DNA of 12,772 bases from an uncultured Alcaligenaceae bacterium. GTDB taxonomy: Bacteria; Pseudomonadota; Gammaproteobacteria; Burkholderiales; Burkholderiaceae_B. The DNA lies in assembly GCA_937897265.1 (NCBI GenBank), contig CALCPT010000723.1, forward strand, positions 1-12,772, given 5' to 3'. This document shows positions 1 to 6,953 of this stretch, piece by piece (the stretch's first letter is position 1; each line of letters begins with the position of its first letter). The translations under genes were made by a program, and so were the position numbers. The notes under the pieces were generated by a model. That model had not been told where the DNA came from, searched no databases, and saw nothing but the letters and a program-made list of their open reading frames with translations.

Positions 1-982
1 TGAAGTACAGCTGACCTGTAACAGGCATCCCAGTTGCAAACATGTGGTGCGCCCAAACGATGAACGACAAGATTGCAATTGAAGCTGTTGCGTAGACCAT
101 TGAGGCATAGCCAAACAAAGGCTTGCGCGCAAAGGCTGGCACGATTGCCGACACGATTCCAAAGGCCGGCAAAATCATGATGTAAACCTCGGGATGCCCG
201 AAGAACCAGAAAATATGCTGATACAGAACTGGATCACCACCAGCAGCAGCGTTAAAGAAGCCTGTACCAAAATGACGATCGGTCAACACCATGGTGATCG
301 CTGCAGCTAACACTGGCATCACAGCAATCAGCAGGTAAGCCGTGATAAGCCATGTCCAGCAGAACAAAGGCATTTTCATCAGCGTCATGCCAGGGGCGCG
401 CATGTTCAAGATGGTGACCACAATGTTGATCGAGCCCATAATCGACGAGGCACCCATCAAGTGCATCGCAAAAATACCCATATCCATCCCGGGACCCATT
501 TGCAAGGTCAAAGGCGCGTAAAGCGTCCAACCCGCTGCAGTAGCACCGCCAGGAACAAAGAAAGAGGCGGTCAGCAGCACGCCAGCAACAGGCAACAACC
601 AAAAGCTAAAGTTGTTCATGCGGGCAAAGGCCATATCGGCAGCGCCGATCTGCAGCGGCACCATCCAGTTGGCAAAGCCAACAAAGGCCGGCATGATCGC
701 ACCAAACACCATGATCAAACCATGCATCGTGGTGAACTGGTTGAACAGTTCTGGACGAAAGAACTGCAAGCCTGGCTGAAACAGCTCAGTGCGCAGCAAC
801 AGGGCGAGCGTGCCCCCTTCAAGCAACATTGCAAAAGAAAAGATCAGGTACATCGTACCGATGTCTTTATGGTTTGTCGCAAACAACCAACGACGCCAAC
901 CCGTTGGCATGTGGTGCGCGTGGTCGTCATGCGCGTGGTCGTGGCCGTGGCCTGAAACGTGATCTGCTGTAACGCTGCTCAT
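1..982 (-). CDS. ctaD: Cytochrome c oxidase subunit I, aa3 type (partial, C-terminus off the left edge)
   Basis: This is the catalytic subunit of the inner-membrane haem-copper oxidase, which reduces O2 to water with electrons from cytochrome c and pumps protons. It reads from an ATG at 980-982 on the minus strand, with an AGGAG Shine-Dalgarno (989-993) six bases upstream. The first 327 residues are present. Visible family signatures are the [14 protein letters not shown] entry segment (about 32-45), the low-spin haem a ligand H87 in TMHG, the CuB/D-channel motif GHPEVY (262-267, with H263, E265 and Y267), and the CuB histidine pair H312-H313 in WAHHMF. The N-terminus before the core is His-rich, with eight His between residues 8 and 24. 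It lies 80 bp downstream of ctaC on the same strand, the usual ctaC-ctaD order. Family members usually run to about 530 residues, so roughly 200 are missing because of the window edge; no break is seen. Confidence 0.97.
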   Translation of the reverse strand, partial: MSSVTADHVSGHGHDHAHDDHAHHMPTGWRRWLFATNHKDIGTMYLIFSFAMLLEGGTLALLLRTELFQPGLQFFRPELFNQFTTMHGLIMVFGAIMPAFVGFANWMVPLQIGAADMAFARMNNFSFWLLPVAGVLLTASFFVPGGATAAGWTLYAPLTLQMGPGMDMGIFAMHLMGASSIMGSINIVVTILNMRAPGMTLMKMPLFCWTWLITAYLLIAVMPVLAAAITMVLTDRHFGTGFFNAAAGGDPVLYQHIFWFFGHPEVYIMILPAFGIVSAIVPAFARKPLFGYASMVYATASIAILSFIVWAHHMFATGMPVTGQLYF

Positions 983-1062
983 AGTTGACTCCTATCCTGC
1001 TTTTACTGTAACCGCACACCTGGCGCGGTCATCAGACTGTCTGAACAAAATTGTGTCGAAAC

Positions 1063-2220
1063 TTAACGTGCGGCCTTAACATCTGCCGGTGAAACGACTG
1101 GGTCTTGGCCTTTACCGGCGTTGCTCCAAGAGGCACGCGTGAACGTAATTACCGAAGCAATCTCTACGTCATTCAGTTGACCGCCAAACGCGGCCATCGC
1201 TGTGCCTTGCTTGCCTTTCAGCAAAATCTGGATTTGATCGGCCTTGGGGCCAAGTACCATTTTGCTGCCGTCAAGCGCTGGGAAAGCACCCACAACGCCT
1301 TTGCCGCTACCTTGGTGACACGCCACACAATGCGCTGCGTAGACTTTTTCGCCACGTGCAACTAAGTCGGCTGCCGACCATTCTTTATTTGGATCATCGG
1401 CTGCAGCTGCAAGCAGTTTTTTCTGCTCGGCAGACCACGTTGCGTAATCTTGCTCAGAGACGACCTTCACAACAATCGGCATAAAGGCATGGTCTTTGCC
1501 GCACAACTCGGTACATTGGCCACGGTACTCGCCAACTTTCTCGGCCCGAAACCAAACACTGCGGATGAAACCGGGAATAGCGTCTTGCTTAACGGCCAGG
1601 TCGGGCACCATCCAAGAGTGGATGACATCACCACCGGTGACCGAGATACGGATTTTTTTACCAACTGGGACAACTAAAGGATTATCGACTTCCATCAGGT
1701 ACATCGGACCACGGGGCTCTTTGCCTTCAATTTGAGCGCGCGGGGTCGATAAATTTGACAGAAACTTCACCCCAGCGGCGGGGCCATCAATGTATTCGTA
1801 GCCCCATTTCCATTGGTAACCAGTCACTTTGACGGTAATGTCAGCACCACTGGTATCTTTCATGGCAACGACTGTACGGGTGGCTGGCAACGCCATCGCG
1901 ATCACAATGATGAACGGAATGACTGTCCAGGCAACTTCTACGCCGAGGTGCTCGTGAAACGTGGCGGCTTTTGCACCGCGTGATTTGCGATGTGCCCAGA
2001 TCGAATAAAACATGATGCCGAACACAGCGACAAAAATCACCATGCAGACAATCAGCATGAACCAGTGTAGCCAGGCGACATCCCTGGCGATTTGGGTAAC
2101 CCCTTCGGGCAAATTAAGCTGGTTAACGCGGGGCCCGCCCGGCATGTCTTTGACTTGTGCACTGACAACGCCACACAAAAGCATGGCACAGGCGCCCAGT
2201 AACCCTCTGACCTTCTTCAT
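1063..2220 (-). CDS. ctaC: Cytochrome c oxidase subunit II with fused C-terminal cytochrome c domain
   Basis: This subunit takes electrons from soluble or membrane cytochrome c through its CuA centre and passes them to subunit I. In the 385 residues I see, in order: a signal peptide (about 1-21, ending VVSA), two membrane helices (about 50-73 and 95-117), and a periplasmic cupredoxin domain. The CuA ligands are H201, C236, C240, H244 and M247 in the GQCTELCGKDHAFM block. A class I cytochrome c domain follows, with the haem site CVACH at 298-302 and a probable axial Met at M342 (AMAAFGGQL). The fused cytochrome c makes it a caa3-like or extended CoxB form, common in betaproteobacteria. The ATG is preceded by GAGG (2227-2230) at six bases. 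It is the first gene of the oxidase operon here and is divergent from the Nudix gene. All ligand residues are intact. Confidence 0.97.
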   Translation of the reverse strand: MKKVRGLLGACAMLLCGVVSAQVKDMPGGPRVNQLNLPEGVTQIARDVAWLHWFMLIVCMVIFVAVFGIMFYSIWAHRKSRGAKAATFHEHLGVEVAWTVIPFIIVIAMALPATRTVVAMKDTSGADITVKVTGYQWKWGYEYIDGPAAGVKFLSNLSTPRAQIEGKEPRGPMYLMEVDNPLVVPVGKKIRISVTGGDVIHSWMVPDLAVKQDAIPGFIRSVWFRAEKVGEYRGQCTELCGKDHAFMPIVVKVVSEQDYATWSAEQKKLLAAAADDPNKEWSAADLVARGEKVYAAHCVACHQGSGKGVVGAFPALDGSKMVLGPKADQIQILLKGKQGTAMAAFGGQLNDVEIASVITFTRASWSNAGKGQDPVVSPADVKAAR

Positions 2221-2353
2221 GCTGAACCTCGAATACGCTGCGCTTCAGAACCAACACCATAACCACTTTGGCCGAATGGAGATTGAGCACCGCTGACGCA
2301 AAATTATTGGATCGCTGGACTCGTGGTGATGTGCAACCCCGATCCAACGCGAA

Positions 2354-2380
2354 TCATTTACAAAAGATATTCGTAAATGA
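2354..2380. promoter_or_regulatory. Inverted repeat TCATTTAC-N11-GTAAATGA in the ctaC/Nudix divergent gap
   Basis: Two perfectly complementary 8-bp arms (2354-2361 and 2373-2380) surround an AT-rich 11-bp spacer. The right arm ends 17 bp before the GTG start of the Nudix gene. The symmetry, low GC and place in a divergent intergenic region fit an operator for a dimeric regulator better than a terminator, since there is no GC-rich stem or T-run. I do not recognise the motif as Fnr, Fur or another standard box. A TATAAT-like hexamer lies nearby on the minus strand (2390-2395), but I find no matching -35. Confidence 0.45.
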
Positions 2381-2385
2381 ACCGA

Positions 2386-2390
2386 TAGGA
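2386..2390 (+). promoter_or_regulatory. Shine-Dalgarno TAGGA deciding a GTG start
   Basis: TAGGA sits seven bases before GTG 2398-2400. The alternative in-frame ATG at 2458-2460 has no purine-rich ribosome-binding sequence at a proper distance. The GTG is therefore the preferred start of the Nudix gene. Confidence 0.55.
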
Positions 2391-2397
2391 TTATAGC

Positions 2398-3312
2398 GTG
2401 GCTGAGAAGGTCTCGCTGCCCTACAATCCCATCACACAACAAGCCCCTGATGATCTTATGCTTTCACCAAGAATTTCTTTAGACCCTGGCGGACTCCGGC
2501 GGCTGCTTGACGACCTACTAGGTCGGGCCAACCAACGCCCGCAAGCCGAGTCGCTTCCGCTCTTTATTTCAGGGCAGCGCTGCGGTTGGCTCTTTGCCAA
2601 AGCGGCTCAGGCATTAGGCGGGGTCACGCACGTCGAGATTTCGCAAGATGCTGCGCATATCGGTCGATTAATGGGTTCGGGACCCGAGCTAAACGCTCTC
2701 TTGGCGACCGTGGCGACCACGTTAAGGCAGGCCGGTTGTGCGCCCGGCTGGCGCGACGAGTTACTCGATGTCTGGGCCGAGCATCCCCTTGGCTCTGACG
2801 CTTCATTGAATAGCAGGCCTCTCGCCGCGATCGAACGGGGCGTGGTTCGCCCCTTGGGTCTACTTACCCAAGCGGTACATTTGAGCGGTTGGTCACAAGA
2901 CGGACACCTTTGGGTTGCCAGACGGGCGCTGACCAAGGCAACCGATCCTGGCATGTGGGACACCTTGGTAGGCGGGCTGATTTCCAGCCAAGAAGACGTT
3001 CAAGTCGGCTTGGTGCGCGAATCTGACGAAGAAGCGGGGCTCGAAGCACAAGATATTGCTGGGCGCACACCTCTCAGAACGATCGGTCGTATGTTGAGAC
3101 AAGTGCCCGAAGGCTTCCAGTCCGAAGACGTCCTAACCTGTGAATGCGTCTTGCCGGCGCATGTCATCCCTAAAAATCGTGATGGCGAGGTCATGGACAT
3201 TCAATTAATCGCGCCCGCTACGATTTTTAATATGCTGACACAGGGCGCCTTTACCCTTGAGGCCTCAATCGTGGTGACCGACGACCTACTCCGGCGTGCC
3301 TCACCGTCCTAA
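2398..3312 (+). CDS. DUF4743-Nudix family hydrolase
   Basis: This 304-residue protein has an N-terminal DUF4743-like region (about 25-150) followed by a Nudix fold. The segment AVHLSGW...HLWVARRALTK...PGMWDTLVGG (159-193) is characteristic of the family that includes yeast YJR142W and the Nudix half of Tnr3. The Nudix box spans 193-215 and fits GX5EX7REUXEEXGU (G193, E199, R207, E208, E211, E212, G214, L215), except that the usual hydrophobic U position is S209. The metal-binding glutamates are present, so hydrolysis of a nucleoside-diphosphate-linked compound is expected. Characterised relatives act on damaged thiamine diphosphate derivatives, but substrate assignment here is inference. The start is GTG 2398, supported by TAGGA upstream; a start at M21 (2458) would leave the domains intact. 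It is transcribed away from ctaC and converges on the antiporter gene. Confidence 0.88.
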   Translation: MAEKVSLPYNPITQQAPDDLMLSPRISLDPGGLRRLLDDLLGRANQRPQAESLPLFISGQRCGWLFAKAAQALGGVTHVEISQDAAHIGRLMGSGPELNALLATVATTLRQAGCAPGWRDELLDVWAEHPLGSDASLNSRPLAAIERGVVRPLGLLTQAVHLSGWSQDGHLWVARRALTKATDPGMWDTLVGGLISSQEDVQVGLVRESDEEAGLEAQDIAGRTPLRTIGRMLRQVPEGFQSEDVLTCECVLPAHVIPKNRDGEVMDIQLIAPATIFNMLTQGAFTLEASIVVTDDLLRRASPS

Positions 3313-3388
3313 CAGCAAGGCGAACCCCCGTAGGCGCTGATCTACAACCCGAGCTCGACTGACCCTGCAACACAGGCCAGCGGTGAAC

Positions 3389-5887
3389 TTACTTAGCCTG
3401 ATAGTCACGCCAGACTTGAATCGCACGCAAGCGCTGCTGCGCGACACGTTCGATTTTTTCTTTGAGCCCAGCGTTACGCGCCAGCAAATCGTTAAAGCTT
3501 TTTGCGGGCAGGCACAATATTTTGCTGTATCCCAAAGAACGCACCTCAAACCCTTCGACTTTTTCAGCACTTAACAGCGCGAGTTCACCAAAAAATTCGC
3601 CCGAGCCGAGCTCGGCATGGGTGCCGTCTGGCAACAGCACCAACACGGCCCCCGAGGCAACAATATAAAGTCCGAAAGGGGGTTGCTGCTCACCCCAAAT
3701 CAACTGGTTTGGTAAAAACAAACGCGGCGTCAACATTTTTGTAACTTCGCTCAGCGCCTGTGCAGGCAACTCTGACAAGAGGGGCACACGAGCAACCAGT
3801 GCGACAGCACTCATTTCGATATCTAGGAGGCGCTCTTGCTCAAGAAACTCCCAACGGACATCGGCTTTTTCAAGCAGGTCAGCGTACACCTCGCCACTGA
3901 CTAGCGATTGTTCAAGCATCTCGGCATATTTTTCACGTTCCAAGCCACGTGCAATCCGGCCCAGATAGCGCTCTTGCAACCATAACGAATAGGTCGGATA
4001 TTGCAGTTCAAGAGCATGCAACGCCTCGCGAACAAGTTCGAGCCGCTCTCGATGCGCCTGAATCACTTGCTCGGTCGCAGCGCGTCCGATGATTTCAGGT
4101 AATTTCGTTTCAGCAAATTCGAGTATTTGCTGAGCAATCGAGCGCATCGACATCAAAGCGATAAAGCGCTGACTCAATTCATAGGCAAGCCAACGTTGCA
4201 CGCCAAAGCGCTCATATACTCTCAGCGCTTGGCGAAACCGTCGCGGGTAACGCAGCGCAAGACTCATCGCTGTACGAAACCCTGCCGCGCCAGAGGCACG
4301 TACCAGATCCTCGAGTCGCTCGGCACGACCCAAGAGCTTTTCGGCGAGTCGCCTATCGATGATGTCGTGCTTGAGCACGTTGAAGTAACGCTCAAACTCA
4401 CGGCGCGCCAAAATCAGCAAGCCCAACTCTAGCTTTTCGTCTTCTGAAAAATCGGCGAGTTGAGTTTCGCTAGCTTGCAATAACGCCTGATCAAAGACCT
4501 TATGCACGTGGGCATGCGCACTTTCCGGCACCGCCTCGCTTCTGGCAAGTTGGTCCGTTTCTTGTTGAATGAGCGCCGTCGTAACGATCACGGCTTGGTT
4601 ACGTAACGCACGCTCTTTTGGAGTGAGCGCGTTGAGCCCCAAAAGCTTAATCAGCGGCTGCAACGTTAAGCCGTTTAAAAATAATGTGGCCAAAACAAAC
4701 CCAGTGACCGAGATGGCGATGAAGCTGCGCGCATCCTCAGGGAGGTTGTTGTGCTCTGTCACCGCTAACGCCAACGCCAATGACACCGCACCACGCAAGC
4801 CGCCCCACCAAATGACCATTCTGAAACTTGTACTCACACGCGTACCAATACGCAACCACGACATGAGTGGCAACAAACCAAAGACAACGACAGCACGCGC
4901 AAACAGCGTGGCGCTAAACACCAGAGCAACATAGAACAAATTGATCCAGGTCGCGTGCTCGGTCATTTTCGGGATGAGCATCGCAGCGAGAATAAAAATC
5001 AGCGAATTGGCCCAAAAACCAAACTGATGCCACGACTGCGACAAGTTTTCAAATGTCAGCGGCGCCATGCGGGTACGTCCGGTCGAGCCCACAACCAGGC
5101 CAGCGACAACGGTTGACACCACGCCAGACACATGCAAATAGTGTTCAGCGACGTAATATGCGAAGTAGGCGAGCGACAAGGTCAGCGAAATTTCTGCGAC
5201 AGGCCAGCCTCGCAACCATACAAACGATAAGCAGGTGAGCCGGCCGAGCAAGAAGCCAGTTGCAGCTCCACCCAAGAACATCTTTAAAAACGCGGGTAAC
5301 AGCAGGGCCGACGCGCCATCACCAGACTTAGACAACAAGGCAAGCAGAAAGGTATAGACCGCGATTGCGGCGGCATCGTTTAACAGGCTTTCGCCCTCAA
5401 CCAAGGTCGAAAGCCGCGTCGGCGCCCCGACCTCTTTGAAAATGCCCACTACGGCCGCTGGGTCGGTGGTGGCAACGATTGCACCTAGGATTAAACAGAT
5501 CACCAGACTGTAGCCAGAGAACTGTGCGAGCACGATTCCTACACAGGCGGTGCTCACAAAGACGGCCACAATTGCAAGCAGCAGAATCGGCCCTAGATCA
5601 TCGATCAAGCGTCGTACGTTCATGGCTAATGCTGTTTCAAACAGCAGCACCGGCAAGAAGACAATTAAGAACGTCTCGGACGAGATATCAATATGATTGA
5701 ATAGGCTTAGAAATTCGCCCAGCACTGGGGGCATCTGGTGCTGATATTGACCTGTTAAGCCAAGCGCACAGCCAACGATTGCCAGCAACACCGCATAAGG
5801 GAGTTTGAGCCGCCCCGCCAGCGGAGGCATAAAACAAATCAGAGCTAAGAGCCCAGCAAATCCGAAGACAACCGAGCTAATGCTCAA
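3389..5887 (-). CDS. CPA1-type Na+/H+ antiporter with C-terminal cyclic-nucleotide-binding-like domain
   Basis: This 832-residue inner-membrane cation/proton exchanger has a hydrophobic N-terminal half (about 1-415, a dozen or so helices). It carries the CPA1 signatures ATTDPAAVVGIF (139-150) and EGESLLNDAAA (164-174), including D142 and the N170-D171 pair. A long charged, helix-rich cytoplasmic region (about 420-695) follows. A cNMP-binding fold then spans about 700-815, with the core GSGEFFGELALL (761-772). After this core the usual phosphate-binding P-R-[ST]-A stretch is absent (KVEGFEVRS instead), so cyclic nucleotide binding is doubtful. The start is TTG at 5885-5887, one codon after the rpoH stop and in the same frame. 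There is no clear Shine-Dalgarno, so translational coupling to rpoH is likely. The next Met (residue 20) would cut into the first helix. Na+ versus K+ preference cannot be read from the sequence. Confidence 0.92.
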   Translation of the reverse strand: MSISSVVFGFAGLLALICFMPPLAGRLKLPYAVLLAIVGCALGLTGQYQHQMPPVLGEFLSLFNHIDISSETFLIVFLPVLLFETALAMNVRRLIDDLGPILLLAIVAVFVSTACVGIVLAQFSGYSLVICLILGAIVATTDPAAVVGIFKEVGAPTRLSTLVEGESLLNDAAAIAVYTFLLALLSKSGDGASALLLPAFLKMFLGGAATGFLLGRLTCLSFVWLRGWPVAEISLTLSLAYFAYYVAEHYLHVSGVVSTVVAGLVVGSTGRTRMAPLTFENLSQSWHQFGFWANSLIFILAAMLIPKMTEHATWINLFYVALVFSATLFARAVVVFGLLPLMSWLRIGTRVSTSFRMVIWWGGLRGAVSLALALAVTEHNNLPEDARSFIAISVTGFVLATLFLNGLTLQPLIKLLGLNALTPKERALRNQAVIVTTALIQQETDQLARSEAVPESAHAHVHKVFDQALLQASETQLADFSEDEKLELGLLILARREFERYFNVLKHDIIDRRLAEKLLGRAERLEDLVRASGAAGFRTAMSLALRYPRRFRQALRVYERFGVQRWLAYELSQRFIALMSMRSIAQQILEFAETKLPEIIGRAATEQVIQAHRERLELVREALHALELQYPTYSLWLQERYLGRIARGLEREKYAEMLEQSLVSGEVYADLLEKADVRWEFLEQERLLDIEMSAVALVARVPLLSELPAQALSEVTKMLTPRLFLPNQLIWGEQQPPFGLYIVASGAVLVLLPDGTHAELGSGEFFGELALLSAEKVEGFEVRSLGYSKILCLPAKSFNDLLARNAGLKEKIERVAQQRLRAIQVWRDYQAK

Positions 5888-5890
5888 TTT

Positions 5891-6769
5891 TTAGCTTAAG
5901 TGCGAGCGCATTTTTTTCATGGCTGCGACTTCGATTTGGCGGATACGCTCGGCGGACACGCCAAATTCGGCTGCCAAGTCGTGCAGCGTGGCACCGCCAT
6001 CATCTTGCAGCCAGCGTGCCTCGACGATACGCCGTGAACGCTCATCGAGTAACTCAAGTGCGTGGGTCAGACCACTCGCTTGCCTGACATCATTTGCGTG
6101 GCGCTCAAGCACCTGCGAAGGGTCTGACCGACCCTCATCTGACAGGTAAGCGATCGGTGCGTAGGACTCGTCATCCTCATCCTGATTTTCGAGCGACAAT
6201 TCGCGCCCAGACATCCGGACTTCCATTTCACGAACATCTTCTGGACTCACCTTCAAGGTGGCAGCGATATCTGCCACTTGGTCGGTGTCAAGCGTTTGTC
6301 CGTCAGGCCGCATACTGCGCAAGTTAAAAAACAACTTGCGTTGAGCTTTGGTGGTGGCGACTTTCACCATCCGCCAGTTGCGCACGACATATTCGTGAAT
6401 TTCGGCTTTAATCCAGTGCACGGCAAACGACACCAAACGCACGCCGCGCTCGGGGTCAAAGCGTTTAACCGCCTTCATCAGCCCAACATTGCCCTCTTGG
6501 ATCAAATCGGCATGAGGCAGGCCATAGCCCAAATATTGGCGAGCAACCGACACCACCAAGCGCAAATGCGACAACACCAGTTCGCGGGCTGCGGCGATAT
6601 CCTCATTGTCACGCAGGCGGCGTGCGAGCGTCATCTCTTGCTCAGCAGACAACACCGGCAGGCGATTGACGGTCGTAATGTAGGCCTCAATCGTCCCCAG
6701 CGAGCCGGGGTTCGAGATGGCCATTGCGAGTTGTGATGGTTGTAAAGTCAAAGCAGCTGAATTTGTCAT
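5891..6769 (-). CDS. rpoH: RNA polymerase sigma-32 (heat-shock sigma factor)
   Basis: RpoH directs core RNA polymerase to heat-shock promoters such as those of chaperones and proteases. From the ATG at 6767-6769 the protein has 292 residues, close to the 284 of E. coli. Region 2 is clear (LSHLRLVVSVARQYL at 66-80, and the ADLIQEGNVGLMKAVKRFDP block at 87-106). The sigma-32-specific RpoH box QRKLFFNLR lies at 143-151, and a region 4.2 helix-turn-helix at about 261-288 (LAAEFGVSAERIRQIE). An upstream GTG at 6796 would add nine residues but lacks a ribosome-binding site. The ATG has GGAG (6780-6783) at a rather long ten-base spacing. The promoter region carries a perfect CIRCE operator and a sigma-E-like promoter. 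The antiporter gene follows after a single codon and is probably in the same transcript. Confidence 0.97.
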   Translation of the reverse strand: MTNSAALTLQPSQLAMAISNPGSLGTIEAYITTVNRLPVLSAEQEMTLARRLRDNEDIAAARELVLSHLRLVVSVARQYLGYGLPHADLIQEGNVGLMKAVKRFDPERGVRLVSFAVHWIKAEIHEYVVRNWRMVKVATTKAQRKLFFNLRSMRPDGQTLDTDQVADIAATLKVSPEDVREMEVRMSGRELSLENQDEDDESYAPIAYLSDEGRSDPSQVLERHANDVRQASGLTHALELLDERSRRIVEARWLQDDGGATLHDLAAEFGVSAERIRQIEVAAMKKMRSHLS

Positions 6770-6812
6770 GTAGGAATCGCTCCAAAACACGGGCACGATA
6801 CATTCAGATATA

Positions 6813-6839
6813 TTAGCACTCTCGTTGCCCGAGTGCTAA
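6813..6839. promoter_or_regulatory. CIRCE operator (HrcA binding site) upstream of rpoH
   Basis: The sequence is TTAGCACTC, nine bases, then GAGTGCTAA: an exact match to the CIRCE consensus TTAGCACTC-N9-GAGTGCTAA, with no mismatch in either arm. CIRCE is the operator of the heat-shock repressor HrcA, classically placed ahead of groESL and dnaK. Here it lies 44-70 bp upstream of the rpoH ATG. It directly abuts the -10 element of the predicted sigma-E-type promoter, so the transcription start would fall inside it. HrcA binding should therefore block rpoH transcription. Confidence 0.93.
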
Positions 6840-6853
6840 TAAGACGGTCTTAT
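6839..6853. repeat. 15-bp odd palindrome ATAAGAC-G-GTCTTAT
   Basis: Perfect 7-bp arms flank a single central G. The palindrome shares one base with CIRCE and covers the -10 of the sigma-E-type promoter. It could be a second operator or simply a by-product of the -10 sequence. No known regulator is recognised. Confidence 0.4.
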
Positions 6854-6867
6854 GATCAGAAAGTTCC
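6840..6867 (-). promoter_or_regulatory. Sigma-E-type promoter of rpoH
   Basis: Read on the minus strand, the -35 is GGAACTT (6867-6861), the spacer is 15 bases, and the -10 is GTCTTA (6845-6840). This closely matches the extracytoplasmic-stress sigma-E pattern GGAACTT-N15/16-GTCnnA. E. coli rpoH is known to have one sigma-E promoter (P3). The predicted transcript would start near 6833, within CIRCE, giving a leader of about 64 bases. I do not see an equally good sigma-70 promoter in this gap. Confidence 0.7.
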
Positions 6868-6953
6868 GCATTTCTTCTTAGGGTGTTAATCTCAAGGCGC
6901 TGCGGTCGGCGACTAGCGGGTTATGGCTTTGCTGGTTCACTTTGGGTTCGGGT

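Noticed and set aside
461..955. Open frame of 164 codons on the plus strand across ctaD.
   Set aside because: It is antisense to a strongly conserved gene, with no family-like sequence and His/Gln/Arg-rich content typical of a shadow frame.
1011..1044. Small hairpins between ctaC and ctaD (ACCGC/GCGGT at 1011-1029; TCAGAC-T-GTCTGA at 1032-1044).
   Set aside because: The arms are only 5-6 bp with no T-run. They could affect message stability but cannot be supported as a terminator or operator.
2398..2460. THI-box-like words GGCTGAGA and CCTGATGATC at the start of the Nudix gene, suggestive of a TPP riboswitch given the thiamine-linked family.
   Set aside because: The paired P1 and P4/P5 elements (CTGG…CCAG region) are absent, the spacing is wrong, and the words lie inside the coding sequence. 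Chance similarity.
3313..3388. Possible bidirectional terminator in the convergent gap.
   Set aside because: Only a 4-bp GTAG/CTAC stem and a short CGAGCTCG palindrome are present, with no T-runs on either side.
4127..4432. Open frame antisense to the antiporter cytoplasmic region.
   Set aside because: No family resemblance and no start signals; the opposite strand encodes a long, coherent protein.
6278..6736. Open frame of 152 codons antisense to rpoH.
   Set aside because: It fully overlaps conserved RpoH regions and shows no recognisable domain or ribosome-binding site.
6770..6796. Upstream GTG start at 6796 giving RpoH nine extra residues.
   Set aside because: There is no ribosome-binding sequence before it; the ATG at 6767-6769 has GGAG upstream and gives a length typical of the family.
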